NCBI GenBank assembly: GCA_902788315.1
Contig: CADAJS010000012.1
Location: forward strand, 62,001-126,000
Source: an uncultured Bacteroidales bacterium
GTDB lineage: Bacteria; Bacteroidota; Bacteroidia; Bacteroidales; Bacteroidaceae
Direction of reading: 5' to 3'
DNA: 64,000 bases
Below are positions 8,462 to 17,532 of the stretch, piece after piece. A program made the translations under genes and the position numbers. Numbering within the stretch: the first letter of the stretch is position 1; each line of letters opens with the position of its first letter. The notes below the pieces were generated by a model. The model was given only the letters and a program-made list of their open reading frames with translations, searched no databases and was not told where the DNA came from.

Positions 8462-9481
8462 ATGATTCGTGAAGTAAAATTTGAGAGTCAAGACCGCCGT
8501 ATCAAGCAGATTCTTGCTTGTCTGAATAAGCACGGCATCGCTTCCATCGAGGAGGCAAACCAGATTTGTGAAGCAGCAGGGCTGGATCCCTACAAGACCT
8601 GTGAGGAGACCCAGATGATTTGCTTCGAGAATGCCAAATGGGCCTATGTCGTTGGTACAGCCATCGCACTAAAGGAAAAAGCCAAGGATGCCGTAGAGGC
8701 TGCCAATTACATCGGCGAAGGCCTGCAGTCGTTCTGCATCCCCGGCTCGGTGGCCGACGACCGTAAGGTCGGCATAGGACACGGCGAACTGGCTGCCCGC
8801 CTGCTCACCCCCGAGACAAAGTGCTTTGCATTCCTGGCAGGCCACGAGAGTTTCGCTGCTGCCGAAGGAGCAATAAAGATTGCCCAAATGGCCAACAAGT
8901 CAAGACCAGCCGACAAGCCCCTGCGCTGCATTCTGAACGGTCTGGGTAAAGACGCAGCCATGATCATCAGCCGCATCAACGGTTTTACGTATGTACAGAC
9001 TCAGTTTGACTATTTCACAGGCGAACTGAAGGAAGTAAAGCGTATTGCCTACAGCAAGGGACCGCGTGCTGCAGTGAACTGTTACGGTGCCGACGATGTA
9101 CGCGAAGGCGTGGCCATCCTGTGGAAAGAGGATGTGGACGTGAGCATCACGGGTAACTCTACCAACCCCACTCGCTTCCAGCATCCCGTGGCAGGCACAT
9201 ACAAGAAAGAGCGCATCCGCGCAGGCAAACCATATTTCTCGGTAGCCAGCGGAGGCGGTACTGGCCGCACTCTTCATCCCGACAACATGGCAGCCGGTCC
9301 TGCCAGCTATGGCATGACAGACACGCTGGGACGTATGCACTCCGACGCTCAGTTTGCAGGATCCAGCTCCGTACCGGCCCACGTAGAGATGATGGGATTC
9401 CTGGGCATTGGCAATAACCCCATGGTGGGTTGCTCTGTGGCATGTGCCGTGAATGTCGATCTGGCGCTCAACCACAAATAA
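8462..9481 (+). CDS. GGGtGRT family protein of unknown function
   Basis: The protein has 339 residues, no signal peptide and no membrane helix. The eponymous motif is at residues 263-270 (SGGGTGRT, then LHPDNMAAG). Other fixed-looking blocks are GSVADDRKVGIGHGELAARLL (shown as GSVADDRKVGIGHGEL), GHESFAAAEGAIKIA and TGNSTNPTRFQHP. The glycine-rich loop and the repeated Gly/His patches suggest a small-molecule or nucleotide site, but no function is established as far as I know. A strong AAGGAGGA ribosome site precedes the ATG. The gene is cotranscribed with the NifU-like gene, which implies a shared pathway. Confidence 0.85.
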   Translation: MIREVKFESQDRRIKQILACLNKHGIASIEEANQICEAAGLDPYKTCEETQMICFENAKWAYVVGTAIALKEKAKDAVEAANYIGEGLQSFCIPGSVADDRKVGIGHGELAARLLTPETKCFAFLAGHESFAAAEGAIKIAQMANKSRPADKPLRCILNGLGKDAAMIISRINGFTYVQTQFDYFTGELKEVKRIAYSKGPRAAVNCYGADDVREGVAILWKEDVDVSITGNSTNPTRFQHPVAGTYKKERIRAGKPYFSVASGGGTGRTLHPDNMAAGPASYGMTDTLGRMHSDAQFAGSSSVPAHVEMMGFLGIGNNPMVGCSVACAVNVDLALNHK

Positions 9482-9507
9482 CCATACGAAGTAAGTATTG
9501 GACAAAC

Positions 9508-9549
9508 AAGGCTCCCGGCTCGGACCAATAGAACGGAGTCGGGAGCCTT
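9508..9549 (+). terminator. Hairpin terminator after the GGGtGRT gene
   Basis: AAGGCTCCC pairs with GGGAGCCTT, extended inwards by GGCTC/GAGTC-type pairing, and is followed by ACTTTATTT. It separates the NifU-like/GGGtGRT pair from the lipoprotein gene. Confidence 0.75.
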
Positions 9550-9571
9550 ACTTTATTTAAAACTCGAAACA

Positions 9572-10258
9572 ATGAAACGATTTAATATTCTGATGCAGGC
9601 TTTGCTCTGCATGTTCGCCATCACGCTGAACAGCTGTGGCGGCGACGACAACCCTCCCGGTCAGGAACAGTATTCCATCAAGACAAACATTGTCGATAAA
9701 TCACAGCTTGACGCAAACGAATTAAACTATCTGGACCAGGCATGTGGAATATGCAGTTTTAAGCTGAACGCGAAGAGCACCGAAGCAGCTGCAATAGCCC
9801 TATACGACACACAGATTGCAGAACTCACGAGTAAGATGCAGGAAGCACTGGGAAACATCTATAGTCGGAAAGGCCACAAGGCAAGCGTGAACATACAGCT
9901 CGTCAACGAGATCGGAACCGCAATTAAGTCAACATTGGTGAACACCGATGAGAGCCAGGGTGGCTATAACAAGCAGCTCTATTCCATCGCTCTCGTGATA
10001 AGCAATGTCGGCACCATGACAGAGGAACAGCAAGAAGACCTGGCTGCCTTCTGCAAGGATAACGGAGACAAGCCCGAAAAACCGATGAGCGAGGAGGATG
10101 CCATCAAGTATTACGAACAAGTTCTCGACTCCTATAAGAGCCTCCTGAAAACAAAGATGAATATATTAAAGAAGGCCGGAGCCTCAGGCATCAGCGTGGA
10201 CATCCAGTTGCTCAACGAGAAAGGCGAGGTAGTCAAGAGCGACACTGTAAGTATGTAG
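9572..10258 (+). CDS. Lipoprotein of unknown function
   Basis: The 228-residue protein starts with a lipoprotein signal (MKRFNILMQALLCMFAITLN then SCGGDDN). The mature cysteine would be about residue 22, followed by acidic residues of the kind that direct Bacteroidota lipoproteins to the cell surface. Two stretches, ASVNIQLVNEIGTAIKST and ISVDIQLLNEKGEVVKSD, are similar and suggest two related subdomains of about 100 residues. I do not recognise the family. It stands alone between a terminator and a hairpin. Confidence 0.7.
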   Translation: MKRFNILMQALLCMFAITLNSCGGDDNPPGQEQYSIKTNIVDKSQLDANELNYLDQACGICSFKLNAKSTEAAAIALYDTQIAELTSKMQEALGNIYSRKGHKASVNIQLVNEIGTAIKSTLVNTDESQGGYNKQLYSIALVISNVGTMTEEQQEDLAAFCKDNGDKPEKPMSEEDAIKYYEQVLDSYKSLLKTKMNILKKAGASGISVDIQLLNEKGEVVKSDTVSM

Positions 10259-10320
10259 AGACTCATAATGGACGCCTGCTGCAAGAAGACAGAAGACACA
10301 GCAGGACGCCATCCCCAAAA

Positions 10321-10356
10321 CGAGGCGCAATGTCAAGACCATGACATTGCGCCTCG
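10321..10356 (+). terminator. Strong hairpin after the lipoprotein gene
   Basis: A perfect 15-bp stem (10321-10335 with 10342-10356) encloses a six-base loop. There is no clear T-run, so it may work as a bidirectional or processing hairpin. A smaller inverted repeat (CCTGCTG/CAGCAGG) lies just upstream. With the promoter at 10509-10539, these are the only features that I see in 10259-10603. Confidence 0.5.
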
Positions 10357-10508
10357 TCGTATATTGCAGATTATCGCGTCGTCGATAGTATCAATACCAG
10401 GAACAACCTCTACCTTATTATATATAGAGAGAACAAAACACCGGCGGGTTATATCGCCGCCGAAAAGAAAGATTACGAGACATAAGTGTATTTTTAGGCC
10501 AAATGACG

Positions 10509-10539
10509 TTTGTCGTTTCAGAAGAAAATACTAATTTTG
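10509..10539 (+). promoter_or_regulatory. Promoter of the BspA-like gene
   Basis: TTTG (10509-10512), a 19-base spacer and TAATTTTG (10532-10539) match the Bacteroidota promoter. The leader to the ATG at 10604 is about 60 bases. Confidence 0.75.
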
Positions 10540-10603
10540 TACTTGAAATGTGCGGGATGACCGCCGAATCAATGCAAGAAACACCTAAAGAAGACAACAT
10601 ATT

Positions 10604-12157
10604 ATGAAACAGAAAGTACTCTTCATCCTGACCATGGGAATCATGATTGCATCCACGATGCAGGGTCAGACCTTGACGAAGCGTGGCCTTGTATACGAGT
10701 TATACAGCGACGGCACTGCATGTCTCGTGGGAACTAATGCAAAGATAATCGGCGAACGGACCATAGACACCGAAATCCGAAGCAGCAACAAGACGTATCG
10801 CGTCAACTCAGTCCGTGCTCGTGCACTTGCCGGACAGTCCTATCTGACCAAACTCATTATCAATGCCGAGCTGGACACCATCGGCATCGGTGCATTCCGC
10901 GACTGTACAATGATGAGCGCAGTGGAGCCTAATGGCAGTGTGAAAATCCTGGGAAGCTATGCATTTGCCAACACCGGATTAAAGAGTATCGACATTTCAT
11001 CATGGAATCCTCAGAGCATGGGAACTGGTATTCTGGCCGAGTGTCGTGAGCTCACCGAAGCACACCTCCCCGCAGGAATTACCGTCTTGCCAGAATGCAC
11101 ATTCAGCGGTTGCACATCGCTCATCGAACCGAATCTGGAGTCGCTCCCTCTAACCAAGATTGAAGCCCATGCCCTCTGTAATTGCAGCTCCATCACGAAC
11201 CTGAAGCTGCCAGACAGCATTGTCACCATCGGCGACGATGTCTTTTCTGGCATGACAGCCTTGACGGAGCCCAATCTGCCACAAGGAGTAACCCATATCG
11301 GGCACTTCGCATTCAAAAATTGCACCTCACTGGAGAACATAGAGTTGCCCGAAGCACTCACCGGCACAGGCATCAGTCCATTCTATGGCTGTACATCCCT
11401 ACGCGAAGTGACACTTCCCGCCAAGATTACCGGTGTAGAGAACATGTATATGTTTGATAATTGTCCTGCGCTGGAAAAGATTCTTGTCAACAGTGCCAAT
11501 ACAAAATATACGAGCACAGATGGTGTCCTGCATCTTCGCACTGGCAACAAACTTGTCGCCTATCCCGCAGGACTCAGCCACAGCGTACACCCCACGCTGC
11601 CCAACGTGACCGAACCACTTGCTCCAGGCGCTCTGTCCCACTGCGAACTTGACGCGGAAATGACACTTCCACGACTCACCACGACCATTGCCCGTGAAGC
11701 ATTTGCCAACACCACCGGAATGAAATCCCTACGCACAGAAAGCAATCCTTCGCTGAAAACCATCGACGACTTTGCTTTCCATAACAGCAAGGAGCTGAAC
11801 TATGTCAACATGTCCTCGCGCGTCACTTCCGTAGGTCGTTCCGCCTTCCAATGCATTCCGTTGGAGAACATCTACCTACGCTCCACCACGGCACCCACAA
11901 TGGATGCCTCCGGCTTTAGTGAAACCACCTACGCCAACGCCGTTCTCCATGTTCCCAGCAATCAGACTTCTGCCTACAAATCTACTGACGGATGGGGACG
12001 ATTTGTCAGCATCGAGGACGATGGACTCACAGCCATTCAGGAGGTGCAAGCCGATGAATTGTCCGACGACTACTACAACCTGCAGGGCATGCGTGTGACA
12101 AAGCCTCACAAGGGTATTTACATCGTGAATGGGCAAAAGACCATACTCTCCAAGTGA
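10604..12157 (+). CDS. Secreted BspA-type leucine-rich repeat protein
   Basis: The 517-residue protein has a type I signal peptide ending near TMQGQ (residue 22). It then carries successive LRR_5/BspA-like repeats of about 23 residues, with patterns such as LPDSIVTIGDDVFSGMTALT and LPQGVTHIGHFAFKNCTSLE. Such proteins are surface adhesins or binding proteins in oral and gut Bacteroidota. The last 30 residues (YYNLQGMRV, then GIYIVNGQKTILSK) resemble the short C-terminal tail of many Prevotella secreted proteins and the tails of the two giant proteins near 50-60 kb. That is compatible with sorting by the type IX secretion system, but not proof of it. Confidence 0.85.
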   Translation: MKQKVLFILTMGIMIASTMQGQTLTKRGLVYELYSDGTACLVGTNAKIIGERTIDTEIRSSNKTYRVNSVRARALAGQSYLTKLIINAELDTIGIGAFRDCTMMSAVEPNGSVKILGSYAFANTGLKSIDISSWNPQSMGTGILAECRELTEAHLPAGITVLPECTFSGCTSLIEPNLESLPLTKIEAHALCNCSSITNLKLPDSIVTIGDDVFSGMTALTEPNLPQGVTHIGHFAFKNCTSLENIELPEALTGTGISPFYGCTSLREVTLPAKITGVENMYMFDNCPALEKILVNSANTKYTSTDGVLHLRTGNKLVAYPAGLSHSVHPTLPNVTEPLAPGALSHCELDAEMTLPRLTTTIAREAFANTTGMKSLRTESNPSLKTIDDFAFHNSKELNYVNMSSRVTSVGRSAFQCIPLENIYLRSTTAPTMDASGFSETTYANAVLHVPSNQTSAYKSTDGWGRFVSIEDDGLTAIQEVQADELSDDYYNLQGMRVTKPHKGIYIVNGQKTILSK

Positions 12158-12252
12158 TCCTAACTCCCGATGAAAGAAGATTCATTTCACAGAACTGGAA
12201 CCAAAGTGACTACATAACACATTTTATCTCAAACCAAAATTCCAAGACACAT

Positions 12253-13134
12253 ATGAACTCACGTAATATTATCCCTCAAGCAGCACACCGCGCAATGGCA
12301 GCCCTCCTGCTTCTCTGTGCCATACCCTGCACGACCATGCAAGCCGGCAGCCTCATTCGCGTGTTGCAGTTTAACCTTCGTCTTATCTCATCGAGCGACG
12401 GCAACAACAACTGGTACTATCGTGCCGAAGACGTAGCCGCATATTGCCATGACATACAGCCCGACATGTTCGGGATGCAGGAAGTGACACCCGCCCAGAA
12501 AACCTTCATGGAAAAGACCATGACCGAATACGCATGTATCGGTTTGGGACGCGACGGAGGTTCGTCAGGCGAGCACTGCCCGGTCTTCTATCTGAAATCG
12601 AAGTACGCTCTCGAAAACAGCGGCACATTCTGGCTGTCCGACACACCGGAGAAGGTCAGCAATACATGGGGTGCTGCCTGCCGACGCATCGTGACATGGA
12701 CCATCCTGCGCGACAAGCAGACGGGCGAGCGCTTCTGTTATGCCAACACCCACTTTGACCACAAGAACGAATCGGCACGCGATAAAAGCTCCCGCCTCAC
12801 CAAGGAGCGTCTGGCTCAATACGCAGAGGGACTCCCCATCATCATCACCGGCGACTTTAACTGCACCCCCACAAGCACTTGCTACACACGCATGATTGAG
12901 CCCGATGGGACATTCCCCATGCATGAAGTCTGGCGTGATGCACGTGTGAAGGAAGGCATCGAAGGAACATTCCACAGCTGGGGAACCATAGCCTTGGCCA
13001 AGCGAAACCGTATCGACTTCATCTTCGTCACTCCCGACATCAAAGTACTGCGTTGTGTCACGGACGACGGCAGCAAACGTCCACGCTACCTCTCGGACCA
13101 CGACACGGTGTATGCAGATATGGAGCTGCCCTAA
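12253..13134 (+). CDS. Secreted endonuclease/exonuclease/phosphatase-family protein
   Basis: The 293-residue protein has the metal and catalytic motifs of the EEP fold: VLQFNLRL (about 38-45), GMQEV, ITGDFNCTP, and SDHDTVYAD at the end. A signal peptide (AMAALLLLCAIPCTTMQAG) is present if translation starts at 12253. The frame stays open back to 12154 but that extension lacks signal-like character. Family members cleave phosphodiesters in nucleic acids, phosphoinositides or sphingomyelin; the substrate here is unknown. It begins about 95 bases after the BspA-like gene and may be cotranscribed with it. Confidence 0.85.
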   Translation: MNSRNIIPQAAHRAMAALLLLCAIPCTTMQAGSLIRVLQFNLRLISSSDGNNNWYYRAEDVAAYCHDIQPDMFGMQEVTPAQKTFMEKTMTEYACIGLGRDGGSSGEHCPVFYLKSKYALENSGTFWLSDTPEKVSNTWGAACRRIVTWTILRDKQTGERFCYANTHFDHKNESARDKSSRLTKERLAQYAEGLPIIITGDFNCTPTSTCYTRMIEPDGTFPMHEVWRDARVKEGIEGTFHSWGTIALAKRNRIDFIFVTPDIKVLRCVTDDGSKRPRYLSDHDTVYADMELP

Positions 13135-13186
13135 AAAAACTCTCCACTAACGACGGATTATATTCGTCAGACAGACTGGCCTCACG

Positions 13187-13227
13187 TTGTCCATCAAAAC
13201 ATCCTAAGGACTTCGTGAGGTCTTTTT
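13187..13227 (+). terminator. Terminator before the trp operon
   Basis: CCTCACG (13190-13196) pairs with CGTGAGG (13214-13220) across a 17-base loop and is followed by TCTTTTTG. It would separate the EEP gene from the trp promoter. Confidence 0.6.
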
Positions 13228-13269
13228 GTATCATTTTTCTCCCCAAACACTTAAAAATCGTAAGACGAA

Positions 13270-13300
13270 TTGCTACTTTTTGAGAAAAATCGTAACTTTG
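13270..13300 (+). promoter_or_regulatory. Promoter of the trp operon
   Basis: TTG (13270-13272), a 20-base spacer and TAACTTTG (13293-13300) lie 30 bases before the trpB ATG. The leader of about 26 bases is too short for a leader peptide with an attenuator, a TRAP site or a T-box. Any regulation by tryptophan is therefore likely at the promoter or by feedback on TrpE. Confidence 0.7.
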
Positions 13301-13330
13301 CGACCGGAATTTAGGATAACTAATAATATT

Positions 13331-14533
13331 ATGAACTCTTATCAGATAGACCAAAGCGGATTCTACGGTTCGTATGGAGGAGCATATATACCCGAAATAC
13401 TCTACAAGACAGTCGAGGACCTTCGCCGACAATACCTGCCCATCATCGAAAGCGAGGAATTCCTGCATGAGTATTACCAGTTATTGCGTGATTATGTGGG
13501 ACGTCCTTCGCCACTCTACTATGCCCGCCGCATGAGCGAACGTTACGGGTGTCGGTTGTATTTGAAACGCGAGGACCTCAACCACACGGGAGCCCACAAG
13601 ATCAATAATGCCATCGGCCAGGTACTTCTTGCCCGACGAATGGGCAAACGGCGTATCATTGCCGAGACTGGCGCCGGCCAGCACGGAGTGGCCACAGCCA
13701 CTGTCTGCGCCCTCATGGGGCTGCCGTGCCGTGTGTATATGGGCGCACTCGATGTCAAGCGACAGCATGTCAACGTGGAGCGCATGCGCATGCTCGGTGC
13801 AGAGGTGTACCCCGTAGAGAGCGGCAACAAGACTCTGAAAGATGCCACTAACGAGGCCATCCGCGACTGGTGTTGCCACCCCGCCGATACCTTTTATATT
13901 ATAGGAAGCACCGTGGGTCCCCACCCATACCCAGACCTTGTGGCCCGTCTGCAGAGTGTCATCAGCCAGGAACTGAAGGTACAGCTTCAGGAAAAGGAAG
14001 ACCGTCCGTGGCCCGACGTACTCATGGCCTGTGTGGGAGGCGGAAGTAATGCGGCAGGCACTATATATCATTACCTGGACGACACCCGCGTACGCATCGT
14101 GCTTGCCGAAGCCGGAGGACTGGGCATCGACACGGAGCAGACTGCCGCCAGCCTGAACATCGGTACAGTGGGTATTCTACATGGTTCGAGAATCAAGGTG
14201 ATGCAGACCGAGGACGGCCAGATCATCGAGCCATACAGCATCAGTGCCGGTCTCGACTATCCCGGTACCGGGCCTATGCATTGCAACCTTTTCGAGACAG
14301 GCCGTGCCACAGTGCTCCCCGTCAACGACGACGAAGCCCTGCGTGCCGCTTTCGAACTCACACGCCTCGAGGGCATTATCCCAGCCCTGGAGAGCAGCCA
14401 TGCCCTGGCACTGCTGCCGAAGATGAAGTTCCGCCCCGACGAAGTGGTGGTACTCACCGTGAGCGGACGCGGCGACAAAGACTTGGACACCTATCTGAAA
14501 CACATGCCGCAACAAGAAACCAAGAACAAATGA
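13331..14533 (+). CDS. trpB: Tryptophan synthase beta chain
   Basis: This 400-residue PLP enzyme joins indole and serine. K90 in NHTGAHKINNA is the Schiff-base lysine, GAGQHGVATATV follows, and CVGGGSNAAG binds the cofactor phosphate. Length and motifs fit the standard TrpB1 class that pairs with TrpA. The start at 13331 is preferred because an earlier in-frame codon (13226) would lie upstream of the promoter box. It heads a seven-gene operon whose partner subunit, trpA, is last. Its stop overlaps the trpE start in ATGA. Confidence 0.97.
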   Translation: MNSYQIDQSGFYGSYGGAYIPEILYKTVEDLRRQYLPIIESEEFLHEYYQLLRDYVGRPSPLYYARRMSERYGCRLYLKREDLNHTGAHKINNAIGQVLLARRMGKRRIIAETGAGQHGVATATVCALMGLPCRVYMGALDVKRQHVNVERMRMLGAEVYPVESGNKTLKDATNEAIRDWCCHPADTFYIIGSTVGPHPYPDLVARLQSVISQELKVQLQEKEDRPWPDVLMACVGGGSNAAGTIYHYLDDTRVRIVLAEAGGLGIDTEQTAASLNIGTVGILHGSRIKVMQTEDGQIIEPYSISAGLDYPGTGPMHCNLFETGRATVLPVNDDEALRAAFELTRLEGIIPALESSHALALLPKMKFRPDEVVVLTVSGRGDKDLDTYLKHMPQQETKNK

Positions 14534-15942
14534 CCATGCAGCAATCCACGTATTCCTTCCACACCGCCTCGCGCCACATACTGGGCGACCTGTGCACCCC
14601 CGTCAGCGTATATTTGAAGGTACGCGATGCCTACCCCCAGAGTGCACTGATGGAAAGTTCGGACTATCATGGAGGAGAGAATTCCAAATCGTTCATTGCC
14701 CTCCATCCCATCGCCAGTGTCAGCATAGAGCATGGCATAGGCAAAATACGCTTCCCTGACAGCAAGTACATCGAACACAAGATTGACGAGCAGTACAATA
14801 CGGCCCACCTGATCAATGACTTTCTCTCGGCCTTCCAAATCGAAGGCCCCGACAGTCACTTCTGTGGCCTGTACGGCTACACGGCGTTCAATGCCGTGCG
14901 CTACTTTGAGCACATCAACGTGAAGGACGAGACACAGACCAAGAATGATGCGCCCGACCTCCTGTACATTCTCTACAAGGACATCATCGTCTTCGATCAC
15001 TTCCGCAACGACCTCACGCTCATCGAAATGCTGTACGAGGGCGAGTCCGACGACCTGGACCAGCTGGAGCGCGACATCAACAGCCGCGCCTATCAGGCTT
15101 ACGGTTTCCATCCCGTCGGCCAGTATTGGAGCACGCTCACCGATGACGAACATCGGGCCAACATCCGTCGTGGAATCAGCCACTGCCTGCGTGGTGACGT
15201 ATTCCAGATAGTATTGTCCCGACGATTCTGCCAGCGCTACGAGGGCGACGACTTCAAGCTCTACCGCGCCCTGCGGAGCATCAATCCCAGCCCCTATCTC
15301 TTCTACTTCGACTTTGGCGGATTCCGCATCTTCGGTTCGTCGCCCGAGACGCATTGCCGTATTGAGGGAGGCCGTGCCTATATCGACCCCATTGCCGGCA
15401 CCACACGCCGTACGGGAAACACGGAGCAAGATCGCCGCAATGCCGAGTTCCTGCGAAATGATCCCAAGGAGAATGCCGAGCACGTGATGCTCGTGGATCT
15501 GGCACGCAACGATCTCAGTCGCAACTGTCACGACGTGCAGGTGGACTTCTACAAGGATATGCAATTCTACAGCCATGTGATTCACCTCGTCTCGCGCGTC
15601 AGCGGGAAGCTCAATGAGGGGACCGACCCCATCCAGGCCTTCATCGACACCTTCCCGGCCGGCACACTGAGCGGGGCACCTAAGGTGCGTGCCATGCAAC
15701 TCATCTCCGAGTACGAGCCACACAATCGAGGTGCCTACGCCGGCTGTCTTGGATTCATCGGCCTGGACCGCTCACTGAATCAGGCCATCACCATCCGCAC
15801 ATTCGTGAGCCGCAACAACGAACTGTGGTTCCAGGCAGGCGGCGGCATCGTAGCCAAGAGCGATGTGGAGAGCGAACTGCAGGAGGTCAACAATAAACTG
15901 GGAGCGCTGCGACGCGCCATCGAAATCGCCGAACAACTATGA
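14530..15942 (+). CDS. trpE: Anthranilate synthase component I
   Basis: The 470-residue chorismate-binding enzyme has the core motifs GDVFQIVLSRRF, IFGSSPETH, PIAGTTRRTG, FPAGTLSGAPKVRAM and the C-terminal QAGGGIVAKSDVESE. The N-terminal ALMESSDYHGGENSKSFI segment corresponds to the region that binds tryptophan for feedback inhibition. It uses ammonia released by TrpG. The start is the ATG of the ATGA overlap with trpB; an ATG two codons later is also possible. The stop overlaps trpG in the same manner, so translation is probably coupled. Confidence 0.96.
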   Translation: MTMQQSTYSFHTASRHILGDLCTPVSVYLKVRDAYPQSALMESSDYHGGENSKSFIALHPIASVSIEHGIGKIRFPDSKYIEHKIDEQYNTAHLINDFLSAFQIEGPDSHFCGLYGYTAFNAVRYFEHINVKDETQTKNDAPDLLYILYKDIIVFDHFRNDLTLIEMLYEGESDDLDQLERDINSRAYQAYGFHPVGQYWSTLTDDEHRANIRRGISHCLRGDVFQIVLSRRFCQRYEGDDFKLYRALRSINPSPYLFYFDFGGFRIFGSSPETHCRIEGGRAYIDPIAGTTRRTGNTEQDRRNAEFLRNDPKENAEHVMLVDLARNDLSRNCHDVQVDFYKDMQFYSHVIHLVSRVSGKLNEGTDPIQAFIDTFPAGTLSGAPKVRAMQLISEYEPHNRGAYAGCLGFIGLDRSLNQAITIRTFVSRNNELWFQAGGGIVAKSDVESELQEVNNKLGALRRAIEIAEQL

Positions 15943-16508
15943 ACATTGCACTGATAGACAACTACGACTCCTTCACATACAACCTGGCACATCTCGTTCG
16001 GGAACTGGGAGCCACGGTACAGGTCTTCCGTAACGACCGCTTCCAAATGGAGGACATCGAGCCCTTTGACCGCATTCTCCTCTCTCCCGGACCTGGCATC
16101 CCCAGCGAGGCCGGTCTGCTCCTCCCCTGCATCCGACACTTTGCCGGCCGACGTCCCATCCTGGGTGTCTGCCTGGGCCATCAGGCCATCGGCGAAGCAT
16201 TTGGTGCACGCCTGACGAATCTTGCCAATGTATATCATGGCGTACAGACGCCCTGCCACGTCATTGCCGAGGACTATCTCTACGCAGGCCTGCCGCGTGA
16301 TATCATGGTGGGACGATACCACTCGTGGGTAGTGGATGCCGCGTCGATGCCCGAGTGTCTGGAACCCACTAGCGTGAGCGACGAAGGCTATGTAATGTCC
16401 CTACGCCATCGCGAGATGAACATCCGAGGCATTCAGTACCATCCCGAGAGCGTGCTCACACCCGAGGGACGGACAATCATTGCCAACTGGCTGAACCAAA
16501 CCGCATAA
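15939..16508 (+). CDS. trpG: Anthranilate synthase component II (glutamine amidotransferase)
   Basis: The 189-residue class I amidotransferase has nucleophile C78 in ILGVCLGHQ, the oxyanion segment LLSPGPGIP, and the His/Glu pair in IQYHPESVLTPEG. It hydrolyses glutamine and passes ammonia to TrpE. It stands alone and is not fused to TrpD as in enteric bacteria. It overlaps trpE by four bases and is followed 13 bases later by trpD. Confidence 0.96.
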   Translation: MNIALIDNYDSFTYNLAHLVRELGATVQVFRNDRFQMEDIEPFDRILLSPGPGIPSEAGLLLPCIRHFAGRRPILGVCLGHQAIGEAFGARLTNLANVYHGVQTPCHVIAEDYLYAGLPRDIMVGRYHSWVVDAASMPECLEPTSVSDEGYVMSLRHREMNIRGIQYHPESVLTPEGRTIIANWLNQTA

Positions 16509-16521
16509 AAAACGAAAGAAC

Positions 16522-17517
16522 ATGAAACAATATCTGCTCAAGCTCATAGAGGGTCAGACGCTCACACGCGAGGAGACCCACCACATCATGCTGCGCATCA
16601 CCGAACAAGCATACAACGGGAGCCAGATAGCCGCACTGCTCATGGGCATCCAGTGCCGCGGTGTCACCGTCGATGAACTGCTGGGCTTCCGCGACGGCCT
16701 GTTAGAGACAGGCAAGCGTATCCACATGGAGGACATGGAAACGCTGGACATCGTGGGCACTGGCGGCGACGGCAAGAACAGCTTCAATATCAGCACCTGT
16801 GCCGCCTTTGTCATCGCCGGTGCAGGCTATCGCATCACAAAGCACGGCAATGGAGGCAGCTCCAGCGTGAGCGGTTCAAGCAACGTATTGGAGAGCCACG
16901 GCGTAAAGTTCACCGACGACGAGGATGCCCTGCGCCGCTCTGTGGAACAGTGTGGCATCTGCTTTTTCCATGCGCCCCTCTTTGCATACGGCATGAAATA
17001 TGTTGGCCCTACGCGTCGCGAACTGGGCATCCCCACGCTGTTCAACCTCCTTGGTCCGCTCGTGAATCCATGCCAGCCGCGCTATTCGCTCCATGGCGCT
17101 GCCAATCAGTCGCAACTGCGGCTCTACACAGCCATTCACCAGAAACTGGGCGACCGATTTGGCGTTATAACATCCTACGACGGGTATGATGAGATTTCGC
17201 TCACCAGTGGCTTTAAGATTACGACGAACAACTTTGAGAACGTCTATACGCCGATAGACATGGGGCTCACCTACGTCACGCCGCAGGACATCTACGGCGG
17301 CAGTACACGGGAGGAGGCCAAGCGTATCTTCGACAACGTACTCGAGGGCACGTCCACCGAAGCACAGCGCAACGTGGTCATCGCCAACGCTGCCTGCGGC
17401 ATCAGCATCATAGAACCGAACATAAGCATGAAGGACACTGTGGCCATGGCACGCGAAAGTCTCGAAAGCGGCCGTGCATTGCAGACGTTCAAGAAGTTTG
17501 TGGAAATCAACAGTTGA
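16522..17517 (+). CDS. trpD: Anthranilate phosphoribosyltransferase
   Basis: The 331-residue protein has GTGGDGKNSFNIST (PRPP binding, about residues 76-89), KHGNGGSSSVSGS and the FNLLGPLVNPC block of the family. It condenses anthranilate with PRPP. Length and motifs are standard, and it lies inside the trp operon with 13-15 base gaps on either side. Confidence 0.96.
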   Translation: MKQYLLKLIEGQTLTREETHHIMLRITEQAYNGSQIAALLMGIQCRGVTVDELLGFRDGLLETGKRIHMEDMETLDIVGTGGDGKNSFNISTCAAFVIAGAGYRITKHGNGGSSSVSGSSNVLESHGVKFTDDEDALRRSVEQCGICFFHAPLFAYGMKYVGPTRRELGIPTLFNLLGPLVNPCQPRYSLHGAANQSQLRLYTAIHQKLGDRFGVITSYDGYDEISLTSGFKITTNNFENVYTPIDMGLTYVTPQDIYGGSTREEAKRIFDNVLEGTSTEAQRNVVIANAACGISIIEPNISMKDTVAMARESLESGRALQTFKKFVEINS

Positions 17518-17532
17518 GAAAGAGAATATCCC

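Noticed and set aside
13226..13330. trpB starting at 13226
   Set aside because: This would place the start upstream of a well-formed promoter box and add residues not found in TrpB.
14491..15723. Open frame of 410 codons antisense to trpE
   Set aside because: trpE is complete and well supported on the other strand. The antisense product is a Val/Glu-rich shadow without a recognisable domain.
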